From Phytophthora colocasiae (taxonomy: Eukaryota; Oomycota; Peronosporomycetes; Peronosporales; Peronosporaceae), in NCBI GenBank assembly GCA_018806915.1, contig JAGKQI010000091.1:3410001-3474000 (forward strand): a DNA stretch of 64,000 bases. Reading direction: 5' to 3'. Below, piece after piece: positions 17,150 to 27,556 of this stretch. Below the pieces are notes generated by a model. It searched no databases. It saw only the letters and a program-made list of their open reading frames with translations, and was not told the DNA's origin. A program made the translations under genes and the position numbers. Positions within the stretch are counted from its first letter, which is position 1. Every line of letters begins with the position of its first letter.

Positions 17150-18677
17150 TACGAAAACGAACCCCTTGAGAGTTCGTTCTCTTATGAGCCACGACCCGCT
17201 CAACAATCCAGCGGATCGCTCCACGCGCGTCGCGCAACGGCGGTGGAGGGGGCGGGAACACTCCCTCCGTAATGTCACCGCTATGACAATGACGATCGTG
17301 CCCTGCACGATCGAGTTGCTGCGCTGGAGCAGACACAGAGCGCTGAGATAGCGGCTCTGAAGCAGGAGGTTCGTGTCCTCCGTGCTGAGGTCTGTGAGGC
17401 AGCTCAGACTGCCTCGAACCTCTCGTCCGGTCTCGGGACGAGAGTGAACCGACTTTTCGACCTTGTCGACGGTCTCGAGAAGGCCTTCCAGGCCTCTCGC
17501 ACTCCTCAGTCGGACTACCAACCCTAGGTAGTCCGTGCTGCACGTACGGCTTCAACCGCCCGACGTAGAAGGTCGGGTGGAGCCTCATGCTGGACGGTAT
17601 GTCCAGCCGGTACGCGTTACCATGCCGTTCAAGTACCTTGAACGGCCCAATGAATCTTGGAGCAAGCTTGCTTGCTCTAAAGTCAGACACTGCATGTTTA
17701 GGCAAGTTTTGCGTAGCTAACAAAACTAATGAACCCATTTCAAATTCATTAACGTTGCCCCTACCAACATTATCAGCGTTCAGCTTCTGTCGATCGACAG
17801 AAGCTGAGATAGCATCCTGGACAAACCGTATCACGGCTTGTCTTCGCTGAACAAAGTCTAGCGCACTCGAGCTGACTCCTATCAGCTTGTCGCCTTTGTC
17901 AGCAGCAGGCCCTGCCTGCTCGCTATCATCTCTCATGTCTGTGCCCGGCACAGACATAGCGCGCTCGTTCCTGCTAGAACGAGACGTCGCACGCGTCACC
18001 GCAGCTGATAGTGTGCTGTTATCAGTTGCATTCTGCGGTTGTTCGGACGCAACCGTAGATCCTCCCCCTCTTAAGGAGGAAGCTACTCCACCGAGCATGC
18101 TCGGCAATCGTGGATGCCTCATGGCATTCACGTAGAACGGTGTATGCCCTGTCGAGGCATGCACCGAGTTGTTGATGGCAAACTCTGCCATCGGCAAGCA
18201 CTCTCTCCAGTGCGGGATCGAGTGAGCGTAGCTCTTCAACGTGTCACCCAGTACACGGTTGACACGTTCGGTCTGTCCGTCCGTCTGCGGATGATCCGCA
18301 GTCGACATTGACAATTGTGAACCAAGAAGTGTAAACACTTCTTGCCAGAACCGCGCTGTGAAGCGTGGATCACGGTCCGACACAATGTCGAGCGGCATGC
18401 CATGGTGTTTGAACACCATGTCAACAAACAGTCGCGCAGTCTGCGCGGCTGTAACAGTAGCCGGGACGGCAGCAAGATGAACCATCTTGCTGAATCTGTC
18501 CACAAAGACAACGATGCCCGTCCTCCGCTTGCTGTCAGGCGGAAGACCGAAGACAAAGTCCATGGACATGGACTGCCAACACTCCGACGGAGTCGGTAGT
18601 GATTGAAGAGGAGCCTGGGAGAACTGCGCAGGCTTCACGCGTTGACAAACCTCGCAAGCACGGACGTACTTGCGCAC
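17034..18677 (-). pseudogene. Element A integrase with chromodomain
   Basis: The frame starts inside the integrase zinc finger (ACEVCQRVKPAQFSQAPLQS), continues through the catalytic core with all three acids (SMDFVFGLPPD, VSDRDPRFTARFW, HPQTDGQTERVNRVLGD), a Ser/Thr-rich insert, the GPY/F module (LAPRFIGPFKVLERHGNAYR), and a C-terminal chromodomain (FRISWKGFPPHRDTWEPRNV). Chromodomains steer integration to heterochromatin in chromoviruses. The first half of the zinc finger is in another frame and several residues are deleted at the junction near 18685, so the enzyme is broken. It overlaps the convergent plus-strand ORF by 116 bp. Confidence 0.85.
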
Positions 18678-19440
18678 CCACGCGTGAGAAGAGTGTAGGT
18701 CTTCTCACGACCCGGATGCCCTGACGTGGGGGCATCGTGATACTCTAACATGATCCTCAACCGGAGGTCATGATCATTCGGAACGACAATGCGATCCGCA
18801 TTGTCGTCTACTGCACTGTACAGTAGGCCTTCGTGTACACGATAGCGGTGTACACGAGCTCGAAGATGAGGGGTTAGCTTCTGACGTGCAACGTCGGAAG
18901 GTGCTGCGAGGAACTCCAGCAGCCCCTTCGCGTCTGCATCCCTTGTATACGCGTTCTTCACGTCGTCAATCAACGTTAACGACGGCACACTTGTCCTTAC
19001 GACGCCAACTGCGTTGGAGTCGACCGTCTCCGCATAGTCAGGTCGACGTGATAACGCGTCGGCCACTACATTGAGTATTCCGCGTTTGTACTCTACCCGG
19101 AAGTTGTACTCCGCGAAGAAGGACAACCATCTCGCCATACGATGCGAGATGTGCGGCGACTTAATCGCCGTCCGCAATGATGCGTGGTCTGTATAGACCA
19201 CGAACGGTCTGCTCCCAAGTAGATACACTCGGAACTTTGCGAGTGCATACTTGGAGCTCCTTGTCATGTATGGGACAGTTACGCTCAGCTGGCTTCAGCT
19301 GACGCGATTGATAGTAGCTACACGATCACGCCCTTCGTGATCGTGTTGCATCAATGCACATCCGATTGCAAAGTCGGATGCATCGCACACTACGTGGAAT
19401 GGACGATCTTGGTTCGCCACGGCCAAGATCGGCGCTTCAG
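18678..19440 (-). pseudogene. Element A RNase H and integrase start, frameshifted
   Basis: On the minus strand EAPILAVANQDRPFHVVCDA, SDFAIGCALMQHDHEG, YQSRQLKPAERNCPIHDKEL, then in a new frame YALAKFRVYLLGSRPFVVYT, DHASLRTAIKSPHISHRMAR, ADALSRRPDY, and HDAPTSGHPGREKTYTLLTR. This is the Ty3/Gypsy RNase H with its first Asp (VVCDASD) and TDH motif, followed by the linker and the His pair of the integrase zinc finger. Frameshifts near 19440, 19320 and 19265 and the gap near 18685 destroy it. Confidence 0.8.
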
Positions 19441-20679
19441 TCAAGCCCTGCTTGACTCACCGAATACATGCTCGCACTCGGTCGTCCAAATCCACTCAGC
19501 TTCTTTCTTAAGAAGCTGTGACAACGGGCGAATCTTGCCCGCGTAGTTGTCCACGTACTTGCACAAGTACGTGGCAAGCCCAAAGAACTGCCTCAGTTCC
19601 TTCACATTGGATGGTGTGGGCCATTCATTAATCACTCTGACCTTCTCTGGGTCAGGGCGCACGCCGTCTTTCCCCACGAGACACCCCAGCACGGGTATCT
19701 CGCTCGCCCCGAAGATACACTTCTTCAGGTTCGCATAGAGCTTATGTTTCCTCATAAGCTCTAGTAGCTTTCGGAGATGCACCTTGTGCATCTCAATGTC
19801 CGTCTTCCCGTTCACAGCCCGGCTGTGGACGAACACGTCGTCGAAGTGAGTCGGTGCGAAGTCGCGCACCGAGCGCAATAGATGTGTCACGCATCTATTG
19901 AACGTTGCAGGGGCGTTCTTAAGCCCCTGTGGCATGACGAGCCACTCCCAAAGCATACTGCTTGGAGTGCTTACCACTGTGAGAGGGATATCCCTCTCAC
20001 GCGTGAGGATTTGGTAGAATCCATCACGCAGATCTAGAGCACTGAAGATAGTGCTCAAGGCCATCGAATCGATGATAACATCTTTTCGCGGTATCGGCGT
20101 CTGCGCCGGTATCGTCGCATCGTTCAGCTTGTTATACGCATGAACGATGCGCCAGCTGCCCTGTGGTTTCTTAACACAGAACGTTGGAGCACTGTGCGGG
20201 GACTTTGATTCCCGCACTTGACCTGCAAGACGACGACTTTCAAAGAAGTCGTCGATCGCTTGCACTTGTTCACGCGGCAGTGGCCACTGCCGTGTAACAC
20301 AGTATTTCTTGCCCGGCACGAGATCAATTTCGTGCTTTACACCCTTGTCCTTCGGAAGCTCCGAAGGAATCTCGTCCGGGAGTACATCCTTGTACTCCCG
20401 CAGAACTTCGTAGTAGGGACTCGACCTCAACGAGTCCCAACTCTGCTCTTCGAAGCGCTGCTTCTTAGTCTTCGCACTGAGGGAGTCATCACCCTCAGTG
20501 ATCCCATCGACGACGAGCTGCTTCAGCTCTTCGGCTTCGCGATCCACTCTCTCGATATCCGAGAGAATGCAAATTTGTTCGATGCGTCCATCGTACAAGT
20601 CTCGCGCGAAGCGCTTCCAACTCATCGTTGGAAGTGCGGTCAACGCCGACGCACTCGTCGGCGGATTCTCCAACAGCAT
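19441..20679 (-). pseudogene. Element A reverse transcriptase
   Basis: The frame contains the RT motifs VKHEIDLVPGKKYCVTRQWP, SKSPHSAPTFCVKKPQGSWR, IVHAYNKLNDATIPAQTPIP, FSALDLRDGFYQIL, WLVMPQGLKNAPATFNRCVT, FDDVFVHS and YANLKKCIFGASEIPVLGCL. The active site reads HFDD where element B has YFDD: the codon is CAC instead of TAC, so the conserved Tyr of YxDD is His. Upstream (20495-20960, minus) only a spacer like the protease-RT spacer of B remains; protease and gag are missing. Tail of the frame ends at a frameshift into RNase H. Confidence 0.85.
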
Positions 20680-21051
20680 CCTCTGGTACTGTAGCCCCAG
20701 TACCAGTACGTGTCAAGACGTTCAACGTCTCGACATTCGGTGTCTGCACTGCAGATACACCCGTCTCAGTCCCGGACTGAGACTCGCGCAGCTCCCTGAG
20801 CTTGCGCCGCGAAGGTCTACCATGGAGCCCGGCTCCAGGTGCTCCACGTCCGAGGCATCGCACCTTGGACGGGACGTTATCGCAATTGTCAGCGGATTCC
20901 TTCCGCTGACTCGCACTATCAAGCCCGGCTTGAGTGCCGATCATCGCGTGCAGCGCTGCTGCACGTGAGCACGCAGGTTGTTCGGGTGCTGGGCGTTTGC
21001 AACCGCCAGCACCTCCTGCCGCGCAGTCGGTTCCCTGAACCGCTGCGCCTC
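20680..21051 (-). pseudogene. Element A spacer upstream of RT, 5' end of A
   Basis: The minus-strand frame has LRELRESQSGTETGVSAVQT and VGESADECVGVDRTSNDELE, a Ser/Thr/Pro/Arg-rich spacer comparable in place to 22951-23600 of element B. There is no DSGA or DTGA protease motif. A stops at the B LTR at about 21051, so A has lost its 5' LTR, gag and protease to the junction. Confidence 0.5.
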
Positions 21052-21433
21052 TGTAACGGGGATGTTACACGAATGATTCTCGTTGGTGTGTGACACACGT
21101 GGATACATTTATGTGGGTACATAATGGTGTGGCACACACGAGTAGATACGTAGAAGGCCTCAGAGCTTCACGTTGCATTTTGATTAGGATTTAGTATGTT
21201 AGATACTAAATCCGTTACATTTAGGATTAGGGCAATAAAGTCAATAAAAATCAGTTTGCATCTTACATAATTAGTGATAGTTCCTTTATTATAGGAACAC
21301 TGATTGTGGTAGTCCCGTATTTAGTGGACTACTTGGTTCTTGTATAGAACCGAAGGCTAGTGCCTTGCGAGCAGGACTCTACGAGTCAACTAAACTTCCT
21401 CTGTGCCGTGTACACCTAAGCAGCCCCGCTGCA
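21052..21433 (+). repeat. 5' LTR of element B (boundaries inferred)
   Basis: TGTAACGGGGATGTTACA at 21052 resembles the start of the A LTR; the stretch to GCTGCA at 21433 is non-coding, AT-rich, full of hairpins, and followed two bases later by a PBS-like TGG. The 3' LTR is not in the window because B is truncated after 43315, so the ends cannot be checked by comparison. Confidence 0.45.
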
Positions 21434-21435
21434 TC

Positions 21436-21453
21436 TGGTAGCACTTGTAGTCA
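21436..21453 (+). promoter_or_regulatory. Candidate primer-binding site of element B
   Basis: TGGTAGCACTTGTAGTC begins 2 nt after the proposed LTR end. TGG is complementary to the CCA end of a tRNA and TGGTAGCA equals the first eight bases of the usual initiator-Met PBS, though the rest differs. Confidence 0.35.
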
Positions 21454-21490
21454 ATCCAACTCCTGAGTTGAAGACTGTTTCTCTGTGAGA

Positions 21491-22462
21491 ATGGAGCCAG
21501 AAGCATACGCTCACCTGACTCCGAGTCAGCGGGACACGCTTAACAAGCTTACGTCCTTGTTGGGCCCTGAAGGTATGGCGCACCTTGCGTCTCAAGGGCC
21601 GGAGGCCGTCAACGCGCGCCTCGAGGCATTTGCCTCGTACGAAAACGCTCTCGTTGAGCACACCCAACGGAATGTAAAAGGAGTTAACCCCGCTCCGAGA
21701 GCTAAGCCCGTCACGCTCAGCGTGAAGACCTTTCACGGGCACGAAGGAGAGAACCTCCTACTGTGGACCCGAGAGGTCGAAATGGCCATGGGGGCCGCTA
21801 TGCTCCAGTTGGAAGGCCAACGCGTGGCGTTCGCCATCTCTAAGCTCGAAGGGCGAGCACGAGAATGGGCCTTGACGTCTGGGACGTCGGTAGAAATGGC
21901 CTTCCCCACTTGGGGAGAGCTTAAGGCCAAGCTTACGCAAGTGTTTGCTCCGCCTAACCAGGCGTATCGCGTGCGGTCACGCTTCCTTGCTTGCCGACAG
22001 GGCAAGAAGGACCTGGTGGACTATGTCCAAGAGCTGCGCACGCTCATTGCTGGCATGGCTGCCGACCTTCTACCTGAGGTGGTCGCCGTGACCGTCTTCA
22101 TGGAAGGCTTACGAGCTGGCGTGGCCAGGACGGAGACATTCCGTCAGAACCCCCACAGCTTCGAAGATGCTGTCAGCGTGGCATTGAATGCCGAACACAA
22201 CTTTAAGTTGTCGAGGGTCGGTGCTAGCAGCACAGGGTCCGGTGGACCTGAGCCCATGGACCTCAGCTATGCTGAAGATGAGGTAGCTGAGCTACGAGCT
22301 GCGGTGCAGCGTATGAGCACCCGCCGGTGCTATACATGCGGCAGTCCCTCACACCTGAGGCCCAACTGCCCTCTGCGCAAAGAGTGCGCCGGCCAGAATG
22401 GCCGCAACCCTGTCGCGGGTCCCGCTTTGGGCTCTGCCCAGGGAAACGCCGGCTCCCAGTAG
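21491..22462 (+). CDS. gag: Element B Gag
   Basis: ATG at 21491 is the first in the frame after the LTR leader. The 323-residue product has a capsid-like Retrotrans_gag region ([80 protein letters not shown], and an [14 protein letters not shown] turn) and one CCHC zinc knuckle ([14 protein letters not shown]) near residue 280 for RNA binding. It ends at TAG 22460. The frame is intact; the protease follows in another frame overlapping it by about 100 bases, implying a frameshift in expression or a mutation. Confidence 0.85.
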   Translation: MEPEAYAHLTPSQRDTLNKLTSLLGPEGMAHLASQGPEAVNARLEAFASYENALVEHTQRNVKGVNPAPRAKPVTLSVKTFHGHEGENLLLWTREVEMAMGAAMLQLEGQRVAFAISKLEGRAREWALTSGTSVEMAFPTWGELKAKLTQVFAPPNQAYRVRSRFLACRQGKKDLVDYVQELRTLIAGMAADLLPEVVAVTVFMEGLRAGVARTETFRQNPHSFEDAVSVALNAEHNFKLSRVGASSTGSGGPEPMDLSYAEDEVAELRAAVQRMSTRRCYTCGSPSHLRPNCPLRKECAGQNGRNPVAGPALGSAQGNAGSQ

Positions 22463-22469
22463 ACGCGGG

Positions 22470-22911
22470 GCGGTCTACTGGGGAAGGACTGAGTTCTGCA
22501 GTGCGTGAGAGGCACTGGGGCTCAGCCCCGAAGAGCTCCGTGCTCTTGAACACGGAACGTGTGAGCAAGCAGGGCTTGCTGGTCGTCCAGGTGGACGTGA
22601 AGGGCTTTGAGAAGCCGTGGATCGTGTTGATCGATTCGGGGGCGTCTGGCAACTACGTCAGACGCTCCACCGTTGAAGGTAGTCAGCAATATGCTGAGGC
22701 GCTTCGAGCGCGAAGAGGTGACACAGTCACTGTCCGTCTTGCGACGGGCGTCCGTGTCACGGTGGCCAAGGTCCCCATGGACCTGCGGCTGAAGTTCTTG
22801 GACTTTGATAGCGTGGAACGCTACTTGGTCCTGGACCTGGATTCGAGGTACGACCTCATACTTGGCATAGCGTGGCTGGAGCGCCACGAGCCATGGATTG
22901 ATTGGAGGTAG
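22470..22911 (+). CDS. Element B aspartic protease
   Basis: The frame open from 22327 encodes LLNTERVSKQGLLVVQVDVK, the active-site loop WIVLIDSGASGNYVRRS (DSGA), a flap-like VRLATGVRVTVAKVPMDLRL, and YDLILGIAWLERHEPWIDWR, the LGI-x-WL motif of retropepsins. It ends at an in-frame TAG (22909-22911), after which the same frame continues for hundreds of codons toward RT with one further TAG at 23380. The enzyme would cleave the Gag-Pol precursor. The stops are either decay or a readthrough site. Confidence 0.75.
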
Positions 22912-22950
22912 AAGACCTTAGATGCTACGCACTTCTCTCCTAGTGGAGCT

Positions 22951-23607
22951 TTGGCGAGTCATGAACCCACCTCTGCTAGGAAGCAGAAGCGCTATTGGCG
23001 CGAGCATCGAGCCGAGTCGGCTATGATGCTGGAAGTCGGTGTGTCCGAGTTGGTGGACAGCACCGAGTGGGAGGACCGCAGTCCTGTTGAGCGCGTAGCG
23101 CTGGTTGACAGTGAGTCAACGTGTGGGCAAAGCTCACGTAACCCCTGTGGGGCGGCACGTACTCCGCCGAGTGACGCCGGTCATGGACCGTCACTGGATG
23201 CCGATGGCATCGGGCCTTACCAGGCCGTGAACTGTGGGGCGGCACGTACTCCGTCGAGTGATACTGGTCGTGGACCAAGTCGATCGCTGAGTGTCTCTGA
23301 TACTGGACCTGTTACGGTCATTGATTGTGCAGCGGCGAGTACTCCGCTGAGCGGCATCGGTCGTCGACCGAGTGGATCGTAGAGTGTCACTGACACTGGG
23401 CCTGAAGGGGCCGAAACCTGTGCGGCGGCACGTACTCCGTCTAGTGACGTCGGCGGTAGACCGAGTCAGTCACTGAGTGTCACTGACACTGGGCCGGGCA
23501 AGGCCATAACCTGTGCGGCGGCACGTACTCCGTCGAGTGGACGTTCGTCGGCTAGGCGACGACGTCGTAAGGCCATATGGGCGAGACGCTCTGCGTCTGA
23601 GTCGTCC
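22951..23607 (+). pseudogene. Element B protease-RT spacer with 31-residue repeats
   Basis: Same frame as protease and RT, with an in-frame TAG at 23380. After a linker (LASHEPTSARKQKRYWREHR) come five tandem copies of a 31-residue (93-bp) Pro/Ser/Thr/Gly-rich repeat with the core CGAARTPSSDTGRGPS and SLSVTDTGP; units start near 23151, 23238, 23331, 23424 and 23517. The first interval is 87 bp, the others 93. Gypsy elements normally have a short linker here. A basic patch (ARRRRRKAIWARR) follows before RT. Role unknown; possibly disordered. Confidence 0.75.
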
Positions 23608-25149
23608 GTGACGTCAAGTCCCAACGCACGGGAGGGCTGTGGGCAGCTATACACTCTGGTTGATGGAATGGACGGCAGTGCCGAAGGCAGCGTCCTGCTG
23701 GACGGACTGCCGAGTGTTGACAAGCTCCTTGAGCTAGAGAAGATGTCTTTCGCCGACTTTGGCGATGCCTTGAAGGCTGGCGAACTCGCCGAGGTGGTCA
23801 TCGTTCGACCTGAAGAGGAGTTAAACTCATCGTCCCTCGTTGACGAGTCCGTCTTGGCCGCGGTCAAGAAGGCGCTGAGCGCCAGGAGTGGATCGGAGGT
23901 CCTCAAGAATCCCTCGGATCCCTTCTACTCCTTGCTGAAGGAATATGGAGACGTTGTCTCAAAGGAACCACCGAGTGGCCTGCCTCCTGACCGAGGCGTT
24001 CGTCACGAGATCGACTTAGTTCCCGGAACTAAATACTGCGTGACCCGGCAGTGGCCTCTTCCTAAAGAGCAATGCGACGTCATTGACGCCTTCTTCCGTG
24101 CTAAGCACGTGGCGGGTCTCGTGCGCGAGAGCAAGTCTCCGCACTCCGCGCCAACGTTCTGTGTCAGAAAGCCGAATGGCAAGTGGCGTATCGTTCACGC
24201 TTTTAACAAGCTCAACGCTGCCACGATTCCGGCGCAGACGCCGATTCCTAGGAAGGATGTTCTTCAGAACAACATGGTGGGTTGCACCATGTACAGTGCG
24301 CTCGACTTAGTCGATGGCTACTATCAGCTGCTCATGCGAGCCAGTGATATTCCGCTTACAGCGGTGAGCACCCCGAGCGGTATGCTCTGGGAGTGGCTCG
24401 TCATGCCCCAAGGGCTGTCGAATGCGCCTGCAACGTTCAATCGTCTAGTGACGCAGTTGTTCAGGCCCCTGCGGGCATTCGCACAGACGTACTTTGACGA
24501 CGTGTTCGTCCACAGTCTGGCCGAACACGGCAAGACTGACGTCGAGGTACACGTGGAACACGTGAGAGCTGTGCTCGAGCGCATGCGCACGAACAAATTG
24601 TACGCCAACGCAGACAAGTGCGTCTTTGGCGCGGAAGAAATCCCCTTCCTAGGGTGCTTCATTGGGAAGCATGGCCTTCGTGCTGATCCAGCAAAGGTCA
24701 AGGCCATTGTGGACTGGCCGGTTCCCTTGAACCAGAAGGACTTGCGTAAGTGGCTGGGCTTGGCTAACTACTTGCACAAGTACAGCGAGAACTACGCTGA
24801 GTTGGCTCGGCCACTGTCGGATCTCCTTAAGAAGGATGCCGAATGGTTATGGCGTGCTGAGCACGAGAGTGCGTTCACTCGTATCAAGGATAGCCTGCTT
24901 CAGGCACCGATACTGGCGTTGCCAGACCCCGATCGTCCGTTCATCGTCGTCTGTGACGCCTCGGACTTTGCCATCGGCAGTGCTTTGCTACAAGCGGACG
25001 CCGACGGGCGCGAACGCGTCATTGCGTTTGAGTCTCGGCAGCTCAAGGCTGCTGAGAAGAACTATCCAGTTCATGACAAGGAGCTACTTGCGATGAAGTA
25101 CGCTCTCGTCAAATTCAGGTTCAACTGCTCGGCTCCAAGCCGTTTGTGA
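23608..25149 (+). CDS. pol: Element B reverse transcriptase and first part of RNase H
   Basis: The frame encodes VRHEIDLVPGTKYCVTRQWP, SKSPHSAPTFCVRKPNGKWR, YSALDLVDGYYQLLM, WLVMPQGLSNAPATFNRLVT, the catalytic TYFDDVFVHS (YxDD intact), YANADKCVFGAEEIPFLGCF, LGLANYLHKYSENYAELARP and the RNase H start IVVCDASDFAIGSALLQADA, ESRQLKAAEKNYPVHDKELL. A one-base slip at about 25120 moves the rest of RNase H into the next frame. Upstream the frame is continuous with spacer and protease. RT itself looks intact and is about 75% like that of A in the motif regions by eye. Confidence 0.9.
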   Translation: MTSSPNAREGCGQLYTLVDGMDGSAEGSVLLDGLPSVDKLLELEKMSFADFGDALKAGELAEVVIVRPEEELNSSSLVDESVLAAVKKALSARSGSEVLKNPSDPFYSLLKEYGDVVSKEPPSGLPPDRGVRHEIDLVPGTKYCVTRQWPLPKEQCDVIDAFFRAKHVAGLVRESKSPHSAPTFCVRKPNGKWRIVHAFNKLNAATIPAQTPIPRKDVLQNNMVGCTMYSALDLVDGYYQLLMRASDIPLTAVSTPSGMLWEWLVMPQGLSNAPATFNRLVTQLFRPLRAFAQTYFDDVFVHSLAEHGKTDVEVHVEHVRAVLERMRTNKLYANADKCVFGAEEIPFLGCFIGKHGLRADPAKVKAIVDWPVPLNQKDLRKWLGLANYLHKYSENYAELARPLSDLLKKDAEWLWRAEHESAFTRIKDSLLQAPILALPDPDRPFIVVCDASDFAIGSALLQADADGRERVIAFESRQLKAAEKNYPVHDKELLAMKYALVKFRFNCSAPSRL

Positions 25150-25718
25150 TCTACACGGATCATGCGTCACTACGCACAGCGACGCAGTCGCCTCACCTCT
25201 CGCAGAGGATGGCCCGATGGCTCTCCTTCTTTGCGGAGTATAACTTCGAGGTGAAGTGTAAGCCTGGCAGGCAGAACGTCCTCGCTGACGCGTTATCACG
25301 TTGCCCGGACTATGAGTTATCTCATGTCACCTCTGTGACGTCGTCCGTGACGGACATGGTTCGAGCAGCGTACGCTCAGGACGACTCTTGTGTCGCGCTG
25401 CTTCAAGCTCTAGGGAGCGATGAGTTTAAGGACTCAAAGGTGACTCTGTCACGACGCCTAAAGGCGAGACTCCAACGCTATAGCCTGGAAGGCGGTCTGC
25501 TGTACTACAGCACGGGTCAGGATGACCCACCACGTGTGGTGGTTCCTCACGATGAGGACCAGAAGTATCGTATCCTCTATGAGGCCCACGACACACCCAC
25601 AAGCGGCCACCTCGGTCGCGAGAAGACCTACGGCTCGGTGAGCTCCATCTACTGGTGGCCGAAGATGTACAAGTGGGTCAGCACATATGTGCACACGTGC
25701 GAGACGTGTCAGCGGGTT
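25120..25718 (+). pseudogene. Element B RNase H end and integrase zinc finger, cut by element C
   Basis: In the shifted frame: SKPFVIYTDHASLRTATQ, RMARWLSFFAEYNFEVKCKP, NVLADALSRCPDYELSHVTS, then HDTPTSGHLGREKTY, IYWWPKMYKWVSTYVHTCET, CQR. This is the HHCC zinc finger of integrase with both His and both Cys. The next codon is split: G at 25716 and TT are followed by the LTR of element C at 25719. The continuation is at 43271. Confidence 0.9.
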
Positions 25719-27556
25719 TGTCGCGAAGTCGGTGCAACTTTTACCGCGGTGCAGGGGCGTACAGTGAACCTGGAAGTGTGACTACCGGTAGTGATACCAG
25801 AGTCGCACAGCAAGGTGGGCGTGTGTTACCTTTTGCTGTCCTCGTAGGTTCGTTGTCTTGGTAATGAGACCCTCGCCGGGGTCGTGAGAGTTTGCGTGAG
25901 AGTGAGGGTTCCTTGCGTAGACCGTCGGATGTCCTTCTGGTCCTCACAGGAGCGATTGGGAGTCGAACGTTTTCCGGTGAACACTTGTGTACACCAGAGA
26001 TTTCTGAAAGTAAAAGAGAAATTAATACAATGGGAAGTCCTGTCACTAGACTTCCGAGATAACCGCAATGCAGAGTTCCGATATACAAATATGTAGCTGC
26101 TCTTATTCTTTCCTGGCCCTTGAGCAGTGGGCTAGTTCTCCAGGTCAACTAGGGAAATGTTCACCAGACACCTGGTCTGTCTGGTATTCCTGCAACTTTC
26201 GCGCACCACCCTCTAATATATAGAGGGAAAATAAACCAATACACTATCAGTTATATAACAGTCTACCGAGCGTCTTGAGAGCGACTGTCTAGCTCCCAAA
26301 ACCTGTCCAAACGTACAATATGAAATGGGCTACCGCTAGAGACAAGACAAACGACCCAACTAGTAAATGGAATAGGTGGGTCCTCTCAGGTCTCTACGTT
26401 ACGCTGATCTCCACCTAAAGGGGCTTGATAAGTGAGAGATCACACAACTCAAAGCTTTGTTGTGGCCTAATACTTACAAGAAGCAGCAGGCAGGTAGACT
26501 TGTTTGTGACAAGGTAAATTGAACTCTGGTTACATATCTCGTATCTCTCTGTCTTCTATCTTCCAAATTCTCATACACACTTGGTCTCAGTATAACTCAG
26601 GAACTTTCACTTGGGCTCACTATGGTAGTCGGTACAGCGGATCTTGTCGAGTCGACACTTAATGATGTCATTACAGGGATGAGTGGGTTGCGTTTCACTT
26701 GATTGCGTGAGGTCGTGTTGGGTACACTTGGTTTCAGTATGGGGTGGACTTCAGAGTGTCAGAGTCTGGTATCCTGTTCATCAGGGTCTGGAATCATGTG
26801 CGTCGGAGACATGTTCATCGGAACCATGTACTCCGGAATCATGTACATCAGAGTCGTAATTACCAGAGTGGTGACACTTGGGTCTGATCATCGGAGTCTT
26901 GTACGTCGGAGTCTGTTCATCGGAAGCTGGTGATGTCTGGAATATTGCTTGTATAAGCCGGACACATCAGACTTGTTCACCAGAATCATGTACGTCAGAC
27001 TTCATGTACGTCGGACTTCATGTACATCAGACTTCATGGTGTGGTATCGGAGTTTCCATGCGTGATACCAGAAATCCATGAGTGTTTTCAGGGTGCGGAG
27101 CACGTATGCTACAACGCACGAAGTCCAATTGGGGTATGCGAGGGGTGCGCTACGTCCGGTGCGCGATACTTGGTATCTTGTGGGTATAACTGTATTCCTT
27201 GAACCATCATCGTCACACAGGACGGCAACGGGATGAGGTCTCTCAGAGATACATTCTTCTGAGAGACTTTCTGCCAACCTTTAGGCACTCATCGTCGGGG
27301 AAAGTCCGGCGATCAGACTGAGTGTTGTTGCCTCTCGGAGTTTGTGCACTTTTCCGAGGAACACTTCTGATCTCTTGGGCCCCTTTGCAGTACAGGTGAA
27401 GGTTTATATAACAGTATTCTTCCACAGATCCATTATTGTCGCACGGGACATAACCTCGTCCCACATCTCCCTTTCTCCCACAACCCAGTGTACGTCCAAT
27501 CACATCACAGCGTAACGTCCATATCCACTCGAAAAATCGTAATTAGCAACGTGTCA
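25719..27556 (-). repeat. 3' LTR of element C (1838 bp)
   Basis: On the minus strand it starts TGACACGTTGCTAATTACGA at 27556 and ends GCACCGACTTCGCGACA at 25719. At 26750-27060 it holds about a dozen degenerate copies of a short motif of the type TGTACRTCRGA or TGTTCATCGGA. Because the extra plus-strand ORF begins 56 bp outside it, this LTR would have to supply an antisense promoter if that ORF is expressed. Short frames inside it look non-coding. Confidence 0.95.

Larger units (their letters stand above)
15471..25718. repeat. Densely packed short perfect inverted repeats throughout elements A and B
   Basis: Coding and LTR sequence consist of successive hairpins. Examples (arm/arm, coordinates): CCTGCTGC/GCAGCAGG 16051-16070; AGCAGTGC/GCACTGCT 16083-16104; GACATCCTC/GAGGATGTC 16255-16281; CGTGTCTTC/GAAGACACG 16317-16338; CGGACGCTTC/GAAGCGTCCG 16382-16407; GCGCACTG/CAGTGCGC 16455-16476; ATACTGTTG/CAACAGTAT 16543-16568; ACGACAATGCG/CGCATTGTCGT 18783-18807; CGTGTACAC/GTGTACACG 18832-18856; CCACGTACTTG/CAAGTACGTGG 19551-19574; a perfect 22-bp palindrome at 19979-20000; GGATTTAGTAT/ATACTAAATCC 21187-21213; CTGACTC/GAGTCAG 21515-21529; ACATGGTG/CACCATGT 24272-24292. 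In 16021-16570 I count 13 with arms of 5 or more. The density drops in element C. Confidence 0.9.

Noticed and set aside
23137..23540. CRISPR-like regularly spaced repeats
   Set aside because: Units are adjacent with no unique spacers, in a coding frame of a retrotransposon in a eukaryote.
25741..27503. Short frames within the element C LTRs (for example 25741-26148 and 26703-26933 and their copies at 41287 and 42249)
   Set aside because: They lie in LTR non-coding sequence, overlap on both strands, and have no domain pattern.
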